Origin: an uncultured Flavobacterium sp.
Lineage (GTDB): Bacteria > Bacteroidota > Bacteroidia > Flavobacteriales > Flavobacteriaceae
Length of the DNA stretch: 21,072 bases
Direction: 5' to 3'
Assembly: GCF_946482535.1 (NCBI RefSeq)
Contig: NZ_CAMLRU010000022.1
Span: forward strand, 1 to 21,072
Part shown: positions 1 to 6,470 of the stretch, piece by piece
Layout: each line of letters begins with the position of its first letter
How positions within the stretch are numbered: position 1 is the first letter of the stretch
Made by a program: the position numbers and the translations under genes
The notes under the pieces: generated by a model
Databases searched by the model: none
What the model was told of the DNA's origin: nothing
What the model saw: the letters and a program-made list of their open reading frames with translations, nothing else

Positions 1-1
1 A

Positions 2-127
2 GGTGGTGTAGTCATAGGAATCTCAGACCAATTTCAAGTCCCGGTTAAATACATTGGCGTAGGCGAAGGTATTGAGGATTTGCAGGTTTTTAATAAATTT
101 GAATTCGTAGATTCGTTTTTTAAATAA
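2..127 (+). CDS. ftsY: Signal recognition particle receptor FtsY, C-terminal end (partial)
   Basis: The window opens inside this gene; 41 codons and the stop are visible. FtsY is the SRP-receptor GTPase that docks ribosome-nascent chain complexes at the inner membrane for co-translational insertion. What is seen is the last part of the SRP GTPase NG domain: GGVVIGISDQFQVPVKYIG, then a GVGEGIEDLQVF segment and an aromatic-rich C-terminus ending FVDSFFK. In the family this covers the end of the G5 region and the C-terminal helix, and the fit to FtsY is good. Ffh would continue into a Met-rich M domain, whereas this protein stops here. The 5' part, including the P-loop, lies outside the window. 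The next gene starts 5 bp later, so the two are probably co-transcribed. Confidence 0.9.
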   Translation, partial: GGVVIGISDQFQVPVKYIGVGEGIEDLQVFNKFEFVDSFFK

Positions 128-132
128 ATAAT

Positions 133-315
133 ATGACTAAAGTTATCTCTTTTTTTACTGAAGCCACTCCGTTAAAGTTAGTGTTAATCAGCATAATCCT
201 TTCGGGAATTGCCCATTTTATAGAAAAACCGTTACCGAGTATTTTCTTAGGATTAAGACTAATAGCTTTCTTATTGTTTATTTATGCCGTAATAAAGTAC
301 TTTAACAAAAAGTAA
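133..315 (+). CDS. Small two-helix membrane protein of unknown function
   Basis: This is a 60-residue protein I do not recognise. Two hydrophobic segments are visible, about residues 14-28 (LKLVLISIILSGIAHF region) and 37-56 (SIFLGLRLIAFLLFIYAVIK region). They are joined by a short polar turn containing EKPLPS, and the protein ends in a positively charged tail (YFNKK). It would be an inner-membrane hairpin, probably with both ends in the cytoplasm by the positive-inside rule. The ATG lies 5 bp after the ftsY stop, and no separate promoter box is visible in that gap, so expression probably depends on ftsY transcription. It converges on the next gene, with only 4 bp between the stop codons. The close coupling to ftsY supports it as a real gene, but no function can be assigned. 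Confidence 0.65.
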   Translation: MTKVISFFTEATPLKLVLISIILSGIAHFIEKPLPSIFLGLRLIAFLLFIYAVIKYFNKK

Positions 316-319
316 CTTT

Positions 320-1396
320 TTATTGGTACAAATCGTTGATTTTATCCCATAATTCATTGTCAAATCCTGACAAGGCAAAAGTTGGGTTATCCGGATTGGC
401 TACTTCTCCCATTCGAATAATAACCATTTTCATACTCGGAACTACATAAATTTTTTGATCGTTTTTACCCAAAGCGGCATACATATCACTTGGTGCATTA
501 GGTACTAAAGTGCCATCAAATTCAAACTGTAGACCCGGTAAATGATAAGACGATTTCCCGTTCAACCACCACAAATAACCATAAGCCTGGTTGATTGACT
601 GAGAAGTAGTAGTTGCTTGGTTATAGTATCCCTGACTTACAATAGTTGTCCCATCCCAATTGCCTTTATTTAAAGAAAGCAACCCAAAGCGAGCCATATT
701 ACGCGCGGTACTCCAATAAACACTTAAACCATCACTATTGATCCAAGCGCCACCGGTCATTCCGATTCGGTCTCTGAGTTTGGTATTGAAATAATTGGTC
801 CAAGTTTGGCCACTGGCTTCGGCTACTACATCTTGTAATTTTACATACACATTGTGGTAAGCCCAACGCGTTCTGGCATCGGCTACATATTGCAAGTTGG
901 CCGGAGAAACATCATCTCCCAAGGCATCGTTTAAGCCGGAGTTCATACACAATAAGTTTTTACAGGTAATCAAGTTTTCCTTGTTTAATGGTGCGCTGGT
1001 CCAACCGGTTCCTAAATAGTCCGAAACTTTATTATTAATGTTGAGTAAACCTTCTTCTTGGGCGATTCCTGTAACGGTGGCCGTTAGTGTTTTACCGGCG
1101 CTGGCCCAATACCATGGCGTTGTGGCAGTATGTCCGTTGAAATAGTTTTCCATTACGATTCTTCCGTTGACTAAAATGATAAACGATTTGGTGTTTTTGA
1201 GTTCCAAATAATCCAGTAAGGGTTGTACGGCACTTTGGTTCCAGTCTAAGTCGGTTATAGATTTGGTTTCCCAAGTATTACTGCCGTCACTGGGCGGAAA
1301 GTACATTTGTTCAGGAGTAGGTTCACCTTCAGAAGAATCAGAGCTGCAATTCAACATAAAAAAGGAAACAAAAGCGAGAAGGTATATCTTTTTCAT
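320..1396 (-). CDS. Serine hydrolase lipoprotein, beta-lactamase/PBP4-like (class C fold)
   Basis: This 358-residue protein has a lipoprotein leader: MKK start, hydrophobic stretch and lipobox ending at Cys17 (FFMLNCSS), followed by a Ser/Glu-rich linker. It should be exported and lipid-anchored. The catalytic SxxK motif is S99-A-G-K102 in WYWASAGKTLTA, and the second motif is Y180-H-N182. The C-terminal region carries Y284-H-L-P-G288 and then ALGKNDQKIYVVP (about 308-320), resembling the G..GQ.I.VVP strand of this family in place of a KTG box. The family (beta-lactamase-related serine hydrolases, Pfam PF00144) includes esterases, D-peptidases and lactamases, so the substrate cannot be read from sequence. 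It stands alone: convergent with the small membrane gene downstream and divergent from the lipocalin-like gene upstream, with a 130-bp shared intergenic region. Confidence 0.88.
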   Translation of the reverse strand: MKKIYLLAFVSFFMLNCSSDSSEGEPTPEQMYFPPSDGSNTWETKSITDLDWNQSAVQPLLDYLELKNTKSFIILVNGRIVMENYFNGHTATTPWYWASAGKTLTATVTGIAQEEGLLNINNKVSDYLGTGWTSAPLNKENLITCKNLLCMNSGLNDALGDDVSPANLQYVADARTRWAYHNVYVKLQDVVAEASGQTWTNYFNTKLRDRIGMTGGAWINSDGLSVYWSTARNMARFGLLSLNKGNWDGTTIVSQGYYNQATTTSQSINQAYGYLWWLNGKSSYHLPGLQFEFDGTLVPNAPSDMYAALGKNDQKIYVVPSMKMVIIRMGEVANPDNPTFALSGFDNELWDKINDLYQ

Positions 1397-1493
1397 AATT
1401 TTTTGAGATTTGTCTTATGACCTTAAAAGTAATAAATAGTTTAATGTTGATAATATTAATTTTTATTTCGGTTACTTTCTAAACTTAAAAAAT

Positions 1494-1501
1494 TAAATTT
1501 G
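1494..1501 (+). promoter_or_regulatory. Candidate Bacteroidota -7 box (TAAATTTG)
   Basis: The sequence TAAATTTG matches the flavobacterial -7 consensus TAnnTTTG exactly and ends 25 bp before the ATG at 1527, a usual distance. No good TTG -33 element is visible at 17-23 bp upstream. It would drive the lipocalin-like/DUF721 pair. Confidence 0.45.
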
Positions 1502-1526
1502 TGATAGTGTTAAACCATAATGACCA

Positions 1527-1943
1527 ATGAAAAAAGTTTCCTTTCTAATCCTTGCTTTTTTAGTGATTTCTTGCCAAACCAATGTTAAAAAAGAAGATTT
1601 AATCAAACTCAACGGCTATTGGGAAATTAAAGAAGTGACATTGGCCAACGGCGAAACCAAGGACTATAAAGTTAATGAAACCATTGATTTTTTTGAAGTT
1701 AAGAATGAGGTGGGTTTTCGCCAAAAAGTAATGCCTCAATTTGACGGTACTTATAAAACCAATGGCATCAAAGAAAATCTTAAAGTTTTTCAAGTAGACG
1801 GAACTTATTTCCTGGAGTGCAAAACCGATTACGGTAAGTGGAATGAAGAAATCATCACTGTTGAAGATTCTACGTTAGTGCTTAAAAACAAGCAAAATCT
1901 CATTTATACCTATAAAAAGTACCAACCTTTTTCTCTTAAATAA
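1527..1943 (+). CDS. Lipocalin-like lipoprotein
   Basis: This 138-residue protein has a lipoprotein signal: MKKVSFLILAFLVISC with the lipid-acceptor Cys at residue 16. The mature part begins with a polar linker and then L-N-G-Y-W-E-I (about 28-34), the G-x-W opening strand of lipocalin-like and META-type small beta-barrels. Alternating hydrophobic and polar residues follow (FQVDGTYFLECKTDYGKW, LVLKNKQNLIYTYKKY), suggesting mostly beta structure. Small proteins of this kind are common in Flavobacteriaceae and their ligands are unknown. The stop codon overlaps the next ATG (TAATG, 1941-1945), so it is translationally coupled to the DUF721 gene, an odd pairing of an envelope lipoprotein with a probable nucleic-acid-binding protein. 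The lipoprotein call is firm; the fold is an inference. Confidence 0.75.
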   Translation: MKKVSFLILAFLVISCQTNVKKEDLIKLNGYWEIKEVTLANGETKDYKVNETIDFFEVKNEVGFRQKVMPQFDGTYKTNGIKENLKVFQVDGTYFLECKTDYGKWNEEIITVEDSTLVLKNKQNLIYTYKKYQPFSLK

Positions 1944-2239
1944 TGGCCAAAAGACTCAGCAACGAAAGCTCGATAGGCGATGTTTTAAAAGCGTTTATTG
2001 AAACCAACAAACTCCAAGACGGCATGGACAAGATTGACGTGCAGCAAGCTTGGAAATCTTTGATGGGCAATGGAGTCAACAGTTATACCAAAGAAGTGGT
2101 TTTAAAAGGTTCTACTTTATATGTTGCGCTGACCTCTGCGGTTTTGCGTGAAGAGTTGAGTTACGGCAAGCAAAAAATCATCAAAATGATTAATGAAGAG
2201 CTCGGAAAGGAAGTTGTAAAGGATGTGATTCTTCGTTAA
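1943..2239 (+). CDS. DUF721 (DciA-like) domain protein
   Basis: This 98-residue cytoplasmic protein belongs to the DUF721 family. Diagnostic features are the N-terminal helix IGDVLKAFIETNKL (11-24), the central AWKSLMGNGV (36-45), and the alternating beta segment VVLKGSTLYVALTSAVLREEL (starting at 52) followed by a long basic helix. The KH-like fold of this family is found in DciA, the ancestral loader or operator of the replicative helicase DnaB in bacteria without DnaC. The Bacteroidota form is short and its role is less clear, so dciA is not assigned. Its start overlaps the stop of the lipoprotein gene. Its own stop overlaps the stop of the convergent DUF4268 gene in the palindromic TTAA at 2236-2239. 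Confidence 0.8.
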   Translation: MAKRLSNESSIGDVLKAFIETNKLQDGMDKIDVQQAWKSLMGNGVNSYTKEVVLKGSTLYVALTSAVLREELSYGKQKIIKMINEELGKEVVKDVILR

Positions 2240-2679
2240 GTATTGGTTTCTAAGTCTTTGATGTAGTCTTCGTATTCGTAGAAGAACATTTCAAATTGCG
2301 TCATGGTTTCGCTGAAAAAATCAAAAATTTCAGGCCAATAACTTCTGTTGTTTAGGCTTACGCCCAATTTTTCAACCCAAATCCGACTGATTACTTTTCC
2401 GTTTTCCAGATAAAAATTCCTTTCTAAAATGGCTTCCGATAAGTATTCTTCCAGCAAAATAGTTTTTAGGGATTCAATTTTTTCGAAATAAATTTTGCGC
2501 TTTTCTTCGTCTTTGGGTTCGATGTCTAAAAGCACTTGCGCCTTTTTGTTATCGATATAAAATTTGAAAGTAACGTCTTTAATCTTAGTGTCATACAACA
2601 ACCATTTCCTCGGATAAGCTTCGGCAAATGCGGTCCAGAATTCCTTTTTAATGCGTTGGGCTTCTTCTTTACTGTACAT
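2236..2679 (-). CDS. DUF4268 family protein
   Basis: This 147-residue protein has no signal peptide or membrane segment. It starts MYSKEEAQRIKKEFWTAFAE and is rich in aromatic and acidic residues, with the signature-like stretches YPRKWLLYDTKIKDV (22-36), FYIDNKKAQVLLDIE (40-54) and ISRIWVEKLGVSLNNR (97-112). I recognise it as the small stand-alone DUF4268 protein common in Flavobacteriia. DUF4268 also occurs as a C-terminal domain in larger nuclease-associated proteins, but no catalytic nuclease motif (PD-ExK, HNH) is visible here, so no function is given. It is a single gene that converges on DUF721 and overlaps it by 4 bp at the stop codons. The start codon lies 65 bp from the divergent Nudix gene. 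Confidence 0.75.
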   Translation of the reverse strand: MYSKEEAQRIKKEFWTAFAEAYPRKWLLYDTKIKDVTFKFYIDNKKAQVLLDIEPKDEEKRKIYFEKIESLKTILLEEYLSEAILERNFYLENGKVISRIWVEKLGVSLNNRSYWPEIFDFFSETMTQFEMFFYEYEDYIKDLETNT

Positions 2680-2719
2680 TTTATTGAGATAAAAGTTGGT
2701 TTGGGTTATTTTTTTAAGG

Positions 2720-2727
2720 TAACTTTA
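2720..2727 (+). promoter_or_regulatory. Weak candidate -7 box (TAACTTTA) for the Nudix gene
   Basis: TAACTTTA differs from TAnnTTTG only in the last base. A TTTG lies 16 bp upstream at 2700-2703, slightly closer than usual. The box ends 17 bp before the ATG. It is plausible but weak. Confidence 0.3.
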
Positions 2728-2744
2728 TATTTCTAAAACTAGGT

Positions 2745-3386
2745 ATGATGCACTTTGAGGAGTTTTTAAAATACACGCCAAAAATACAAAATGTCGCGCT
2801 TCCGGCAACGCAGGCGCATGCAAAAATGGCTCCGGCCAACCGATTAGATTTAATCAAAGCCATCGATTTTAACAAAGTTACGCCAAAGCAAGCCGCAGTC
2901 ATGATGCTTTTTTATCCGAAAGCTTCGCAAACCCATTTGGCACTTATCCTGCGAACCAGTTACAATGGTGTTCATTCTTCCCAAATTGCTTTTCCCGGCG
3001 GCAAAGTGGAAGATTTTGATGCCGATTTACAACAAACCGCCTTAAGGGAAACCCATGAGGAAATTGGTGTTCATCCGAATCATATCAATGTAGTTCGTCC
3101 CTTTACCGAGGTTTATATACCGCCAAGTAATTTTATGGTCTATCCTTATTTGGGTTTTTGTGAGAGCGAATTAGAATTTGTTTTACAGGAAGATGAAGTG
3201 GCGGGCTTGGTAGAGTTTCCTTTTGTCGATTTTATGGATGATCGTATTATTGTGAATAGCACCATGAAAACCTCTTATGCCGGCAATATTGAAGTTCCTG
3301 GATTTCAAGTCAAAGACCATTTTGTTTGGGGTGCCACGGCCATGATGTTGAGCGAATTGAAAGAAACACTCAAATTGGTTTTATAA
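2745..3386 (+). CDS. Nudix hydrolase, CoA-pyrophosphatase-like (NudL/YeaB type)
   Basis: This 213-residue cytoplasmic protein carries a complete Nudix box: G85-G-K with R101-E102-x-x-E105-E106-x-G108 (TALRETHEEIGV), which binds divalent metal and activates water for pyrophosphate hydrolysis. The stretch before it, LALILRTSYNGVHSSQIAFPGGK, resembles the L..R....H.G.I.FPGG region (UPF0035 motif) that marks coenzyme A pyrophosphatases. A conserved FTEVYIPPSNFMVYPYLGF segment follows, and the tail VWGATAMMLSEL is also typical. CoA or a related nucleotide diphosphate is therefore the likeliest substrate, but this is family inference. There are two adjacent ATG codons (2745 and 2748), and the true start could be either. 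The acyltransferase gene follows after 40 bp with its own promoter-like box. Confidence 0.88.
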   Translation: MMHFEEFLKYTPKIQNVALPATQAHAKMAPANRLDLIKAIDFNKVTPKQAAVMMLFYPKASQTHLALILRTSYNGVHSSQIAFPGGKVEDFDADLQQTALRETHEEIGVHPNHINVVRPFTEVYIPPSNFMVYPYLGFCESELEFVLQEDEVAGLVEFPFVDFMDDRIIVNSTMKTSYAGNIEVPGFQVKDHFVWGATAMMLSELKETLKLVL

Positions 3387-3399
3387 GTTTTAGTTTTTG

Positions 3400-3407
3400 T
3401 AGATTTG
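3400..3407 (+). promoter_or_regulatory. Candidate promoter for the acyltransferase gene (TAGATTTG -7 box)
   Basis: TAGATTTG matches TAnnTTTG exactly. A TTG at 3375-3377 sits 22 bp upstream, within the usual spacing for the -33 element. The box lies 19 bp before the ATG at 3427, so this gene may be transcribed separately from the Nudix gene. Confidence 0.5.
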
Positions 3408-3426
3408 CGTTCCTAAAAAATGAATT

Positions 3427-4257
3427 ATGGGATTGTTGAAGCGAAATCCTTTTGGTCATATACTCTTTATCAAAAAATGGTTAATCCGCATCTTTGGTGT
3501 TTTAACGCACCGCAGATACCGTGGTTTTAACGAACTTCATATAGAAGGATCTGAAATTATCAAGGGCTTACCCGATAAAAATGTACTTTTTATTTCCAAT
3601 CACCAAACCTATTTTGCCGATGTCGTGGCCATGTTCCATGTTTTCAATGCCAGTCTTTCAGGTCGTGTAGACAATATTAAAAATGTGGGCTATTTGTGGC
3701 AACCCAAGATGAATATTTATTACGTAGCTGCCAGCGAAACCATGAAAGCCGGTTTACTACCTCGAATTTTAGCTTATGTTGGAGCGATAACAGTAGAGCG
3801 AACTTGGCGTTCAGGCGGTAAAGATGTAACCGAGAAAAGAGAAGTTAATCCTAACGATACCGAGAACATCCGCATAGCGCTCGAAGATGGTTGGGTCATT
3901 ACTTTTCCGCAAGGCACTACCAAATCGTTTAAACCCGTACGAAAAGGAACGGCGCATATCATCAAACAACACAAGCCTATAGTAGTGCCAATTGTAATTG
4001 ACGGTTTCCGTCGTGCTTTTGATAAAAAAGGACTTCGTGTTAAAAAGAAAAACATCCTACAATCTTTCATTATCAAAGAACCTTTGGTTATTGATTATGA
4101 CAACGAAACGATAGAACAAATTGTAGAAAAAGTTGAATACGCCATAGAGCAACATCCTTCTTTCTTAAAGGTAATTCCTGCCGAAGAATTGGCCGAACAA
4201 GAACGCCTCAACAAACTGCGTAAATGGCAAATTGAAAAAGAAGATAATGAAGTGTAG
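3427..4257 (+). CDS. PlsC-like lysophospholipid (1-acylglycerol-3-phosphate) acyltransferase, divergent active-site motif
   Basis: This 276-residue protein is of the LPLAT/PlsC family, which transfers an acyl chain to a lysophospholipid at the inner membrane. Supporting blocks are FISNHQTYFADVVAM (55-69, motif I), GAITVER (119-125, motif II), TFPQGTTKSF (159-168, motif III) and IVVPIVIDGF (185-194, motif IV). Two departures from the textbook enzyme are visible. Motif I is H59-x5-D65 instead of H-x4-D, and motif III reads FPQGTTK where FPEGTRS is usual. I read the codons twice and found no frameshift. The long C-terminal tail (EELAEQERLNKLRKWQIEK) looks like a charged amphipathic helix. It follows the Nudix gene and converges on the TraB-like gene. 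The fold is confident; the exact acyl acceptor is not. Confidence 0.82.
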   Translation: MGLLKRNPFGHILFIKKWLIRIFGVLTHRRYRGFNELHIEGSEIIKGLPDKNVLFISNHQTYFADVVAMFHVFNASLSGRVDNIKNVGYLWQPKMNIYYVAASETMKAGLLPRILAYVGAITVERTWRSGGKDVTEKREVNPNDTENIRIALEDGWVITFPQGTTKSFKPVRKGTAHIIKQHKPIVVPIVIDGFRRAFDKKGLRVKKKNILQSFIIKEPLVIDYDNETIEQIVEKVEYAIEQHPSFLKVIPAEELAEQERLNKLRKWQIEKEDNEV

Positions 4258-4261
4258 TTAT

Positions 4262-4292
4262 AAAAAAATCCAGTTTTTACAGTGATTTTTTT
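4262..4292 (+). terminator. Possible A/T-rich terminator after the acyltransferase gene
   Basis: Seven A residues plus TC (4262-4270) can pair with GA plus seven T residues (4284-4292) across a 13-nt loop, ending in a T run 5 bp after the stop codon region. The stem is only 9 bp and nearly all A-T, so it is weak. It could act in both directions between the convergent genes. Confidence 0.4.
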
Positions 4293-4323
4293 AACATCAA
4301 ATAAAAAGAGATAAGCCATTCCT

Positions 4324-4337
4324 AACTTATCCCTTTT
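4324..4337. repeat. 14-bp intergenic repeat, copy 1 (3' of the TraB/GumN gene)
   Basis: AACTTATCCCTTTT here is identical to 12543-12556. Both copies lie about 20 bp beyond the stop codon of a minus-strand gene and in the same orientation. This copy is embedded in a longer imperfectly repetitive tract (4321-4360) made of ATCC(C)TTT-like units. Confidence 0.5.
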
Positions 4338-4357
4338 ATTTATCCTTTATCCCTAAC

Positions 4358-5212
4358 TTAATTCACCGCTTCAACTGTAAAACCGGCTTTTCTAAGCAGA
4401 GCAATTACGCCTTCATTTCCGCCTAAGTGTGCGGCACCAACTCCAAAGAATGTAGGTTTGCCTTTAGCAATTTTTTCAATGCGACTAATCCAGTTTTGGT
4501 TTCTGTTTTTGAGCATGATGTCGCTGTATTTGGAAGTCATCACATTAGGGGATTTTTCGGTAAAAGCTACCATGGCTTCTACATCTTCGGTTTTGTAGAG
4601 CGCCATCATTTCGGTAAGCTCTGTTTTATCGCGTTGCATATTGTCTTTAGCGGTAATCACCAATTCGTTCATTTGTTCTTGATACGGAATGGCATCAAAA
4701 ACGGCCAATTGCTCGCCTACGGTTTCTAAACCAATAATTTCTTCGTTTTGCGATTTGGCTATTTCCATCAATTCGGTTTCTACTGATTGCATTTCGCAGC
4801 CCAACATTTTGGGATACAACATAGTGGAAATCATAAACGGTTTTACCGGATTTAGTATTTCGGCAGAATACCCAACGTTGTTGGTTAAGAAAGTGTCGAC
4901 TATTTTAAAATCGGCTTCTGTAGCCAAGGATTTTAGCGTTACGCCATCTTTCATGAGCATGCTTTTTAGCATTTCCCCTTGCATTGAAGCATCGTCCATG
5001 TCGAGTTCCAAGCACAATTGTTCTGTGTTGTCGAGGGCTTTTTTCACTTTATCCGATAGAGCAGCATCACAAGTAATATGAATGGTTCCGAATAAATACG
5101 ATGGTTTAGATAAGCCGTTTCCGGTGATTTTCCACAATAGTGAGTTTTCATTCTTTTGGCCATAAGCCAAACCAATAAAAAGTGAACAAACAAACAGCAG
5201 GATTTTTTTCAT
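4358..5212 (-). CDS. Secreted TraB/GumN family protein
   Basis: This 284-residue protein has an N-terminal signal peptide (MKKILLFVCSLFIGLAYGQ, cleavage probably near residue 18), so it is exported. The TraB/GumN (Pfam PF01963) signatures are all present: SYLFGTIHI (38-46, first GxxH), LCLELD (66-71), IIGLETVGEQLA (159-170), and near the C-terminus FFGVGAAHLGGNEGV (255-269, second GxxH). The family has a Tiki-like protease fold in which the two GxxH motifs and acidic residues form a metal site. Proteolytic activity is shown for animal Tiki proteins and only inferred for bacterial ones. It is the last gene of a three-gene minus-strand set and begins 1 bp after the membrane-protein stop, so it is almost certainly co-transcribed with the ECF sigma factor. 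Confidence 0.87.
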   Translation of the reverse strand: MKKILLFVCSLFIGLAYGQKNENSLLWKITGNGLSKPSYLFGTIHITCDAALSDKVKKALDNTEQLCLELDMDDASMQGEMLKSMLMKDGVTLKSLATEADFKIVDTFLTNNVGYSAEILNPVKPFMISTMLYPKMLGCEMQSVETELMEIAKSQNEEIIGLETVGEQLAVFDAIPYQEQMNELVITAKDNMQRDKTELTEMMALYKTEDVEAMVAFTEKSPNVMTSKYSDIMLKNRNQNWISRIEKIAKGKPTFFGVGAAHLGGNEGVIALLRKAGFTVEAVN

Positions 5213-5213
5213 A

Positions 5214-5852
5214 TTACAAATCTATTTTTTTGAGTTCTTTATAGTTGGCGTTGAGTTTGCGCAACAATATACCGTAAATCAGTCGGTAAATTAACCAAAA
5301 TCCACCAACAAATACTATCACAGTGGCTATGATCATACAAATGGTTATTGTTAAGGTATAATAGCTTTCTTCATGGGCAATTTTATACTTCAGCGGTTCC
5401 ATTTTAGGGTTGTAAACAAAGGCCATAACAAAACCCAAAATTGTACTGATGAAGATCATAAACAAGTTGTACCAAACATAATTTTGAACGGTTTTTCGAG
5501 TTCGTATAATATCTTGCATCAACTTTTTGGTCGATGTAATGGTAGAAATCTTAGCGTAATTTCGATAGAAACTATAAATAAAGAACACAATCACAATGTA
5601 ATTAACGTAGGTTAATATTTTGAGATAAACGGCAAAATTCTCTGCATGTAAACTCTTTATGGCGTCATCGGTATTAAATAATACGCTAACTAAAGCCCAC
5701 AAAGCAAACTCCAATATGCTTATCACCAATATCCATTTTACAATAGAGGATGACTTCCTATGCAGCATGTTGTAAATTTCGTTTTCGGTCACTTGTTCAA
5801 AAGAATGGGTATCTTTTTTCCAAGCTTTTTTTAATAAATCCAACTCTTCCAT
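5214..5852 (-). CDS. Four-helix membrane protein in the ECF sigma operon, function unknown
   Basis: This 212-residue protein has a short N-terminal soluble part (residues 1-37, beginning MEELDLLKKAWKKD) and four hydrophobic helices at about 38-59, 78-98, 126-147 and 166-193, then a basic tail. The soluble N-terminus next to a sigma gene suggests a membrane-bound anti-sigma factor, and similar genes follow ECF sigma genes in many Flavobacteria. No zinc-binding HxxxCxxC anti-sigma motif is present, so this role is only inferred from position. It starts 5 bp after the sigma gene stop and ends 1 bp before the TraB-like start, so the three genes should be translated from one mRNA. I do not recognise a named domain. 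Confidence 0.72.
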   Translation of the reverse strand: MEELDLLKKAWKKDTHSFEQVTENEIYNMLHRKSSSIVKWILVISILEFALWALVSVLFNTDDAIKSLHAENFAVYLKILTYVNYIVIVFFIYSFYRNYAKISTITSTKKLMQDIIRTRKTVQNYVWYNLFMIFISTILGFVMAFVYNPKMEPLKYKIAHEESYYTLTITICMIIATVIVFVGGFWLIYRLIYGILLRKLNANYKELKKIDL

Positions 5853-5857
5853 AATCC

Positions 5858-6352
5858 TTAGGGATTTAATATCTTTTTTAATTTTCCTTTAATTCTGTTC
5901 ATTTTAACACGGGCATTGACTTCGCTAATCCCCAATGTTTCCGATATTTCGGAGTAATCTTTGTCTTCTAAATAGAGGAAAACCAAAGCTTTCTCAATAT
6001 CATTCAACTGTTGCACTGCTTGGTACATCAATTTGATTTGTTCTTCTTCTTCTAAATTGTAATCTTCCTGACTTAAGAAATGTTTTTGTCCTTCGTAAGT
6101 AATGGTTGAAACCGTTCGCGTACTTTTTCGGTAGAGCGTGATGGCGGTATTCAGTGCCACGCGATAGGCCCAAGTAGAGAATTTAGATTCGCCTCTAAAC
6201 TTTGGAAAGGCTTTCCATAGCTGAATGGTAATTTCCTGAAACAAATCGTTGTGGGCATCTTCGCCATTGGTGTATAACCGACATATCTTGTGGATAATGT
6301 TCTGGTTCTCCTTCAGCTGTTTTACAAATGATTGTTCTAGGTTGTCACTCAT
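5858..6352 (-). CDS. ECF-type RNA polymerase sigma factor
   Basis: This 164-residue protein is of usual ECF length, with region 2 at about 14-80 (DLFQEITIQLWKAFPKF, then FSTWAYRVALNTAITLYRK, the -10 recognition and core-binding helices) and region 4 at about 108-160 (KALVFLYLEDKDYSEIS, then a helix-turn-helix ISEVNARVKMNRIKGKLKKIL that contacts the -35 element). A Glu-rich linker joins them. There is no region 1 or 3. It heads the operon with the four-helix membrane protein and the TraB/GumN protein. In most ECF systems the sigma is held inactive by a co-encoded membrane protein and activates its own operon, but here the partner has no recognised anti-sigma domain. The start ATG follows a 118-bp divergent region shared with the cvfB-like gene. 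Confidence 0.92.
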   Translation of the reverse strand: MSDNLEQSFVKQLKENQNIIHKICRLYTNGEDAHNDLFQEITIQLWKAFPKFRGESKFSTWAYRVALNTAITLYRKSTRTVSTITYEGQKHFLSQEDYNLEEEEQIKLMYQAVQQLNDIEKALVFLYLEDKDYSEISETLGISEVNARVKMNRIKGKLKKILNP

Positions 6353-6392
6353 AGCCCGTTAGTAGTGCAAGTGATGGTTTTGTTACACTTAG

Positions 6393-6423
6393 TAAAACTA
6401 CATTTTTTATTATTCAAATTCAA
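6393..6423 (-). promoter_or_regulatory. Possible promoter of the ECF sigma operon
   Basis: On the minus strand, TAGTTTTA (6393-6400) is one base off TAnnTTTG, with a TTG (6421-6423) 20 bp upstream, the normal spacing. It lies about 40 bp before the sigma ATG. An ECF-dependent autoregulated promoter could look different, and no repeat of this element was found at another gene here. Confidence 0.35.
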
Positions 6424-6437
6424 GTTTCTAATTTCGC

Positions 6438-6445
6438 TATCTTTG
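6438..6445 (+). promoter_or_regulatory. Candidate -7 box (TATCTTTG) of the cvfB-like gene
   Basis: TATCTTTG is a perfect match to the TAnnTTTG element and ends 25 bp before the ATG at 6471. There is no clear TTG about 20 bp upstream. It lies back to back with the possible sigma-operon promoter. Confidence 0.55.
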
Positions 6446-6470
6446 CAACAGTAAATTACCGCCACTCAAA

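Noticed and set aside
305..319. Palindrome AAAAAGT-A-ACTTTTT at the stop codons of the first convergent pair
   Set aside because: The centre leaves no room for a proper hairpin loop and the stem is A/T only, so it is unlikely to be a terminator.
4689..5081. Plus-strand open frame of 130 codons opposite the TraB/GumN gene
   Set aside because: It is wholly antisense to a gene with clear family motifs, with no promoter-like box or recognisable domain of its own.
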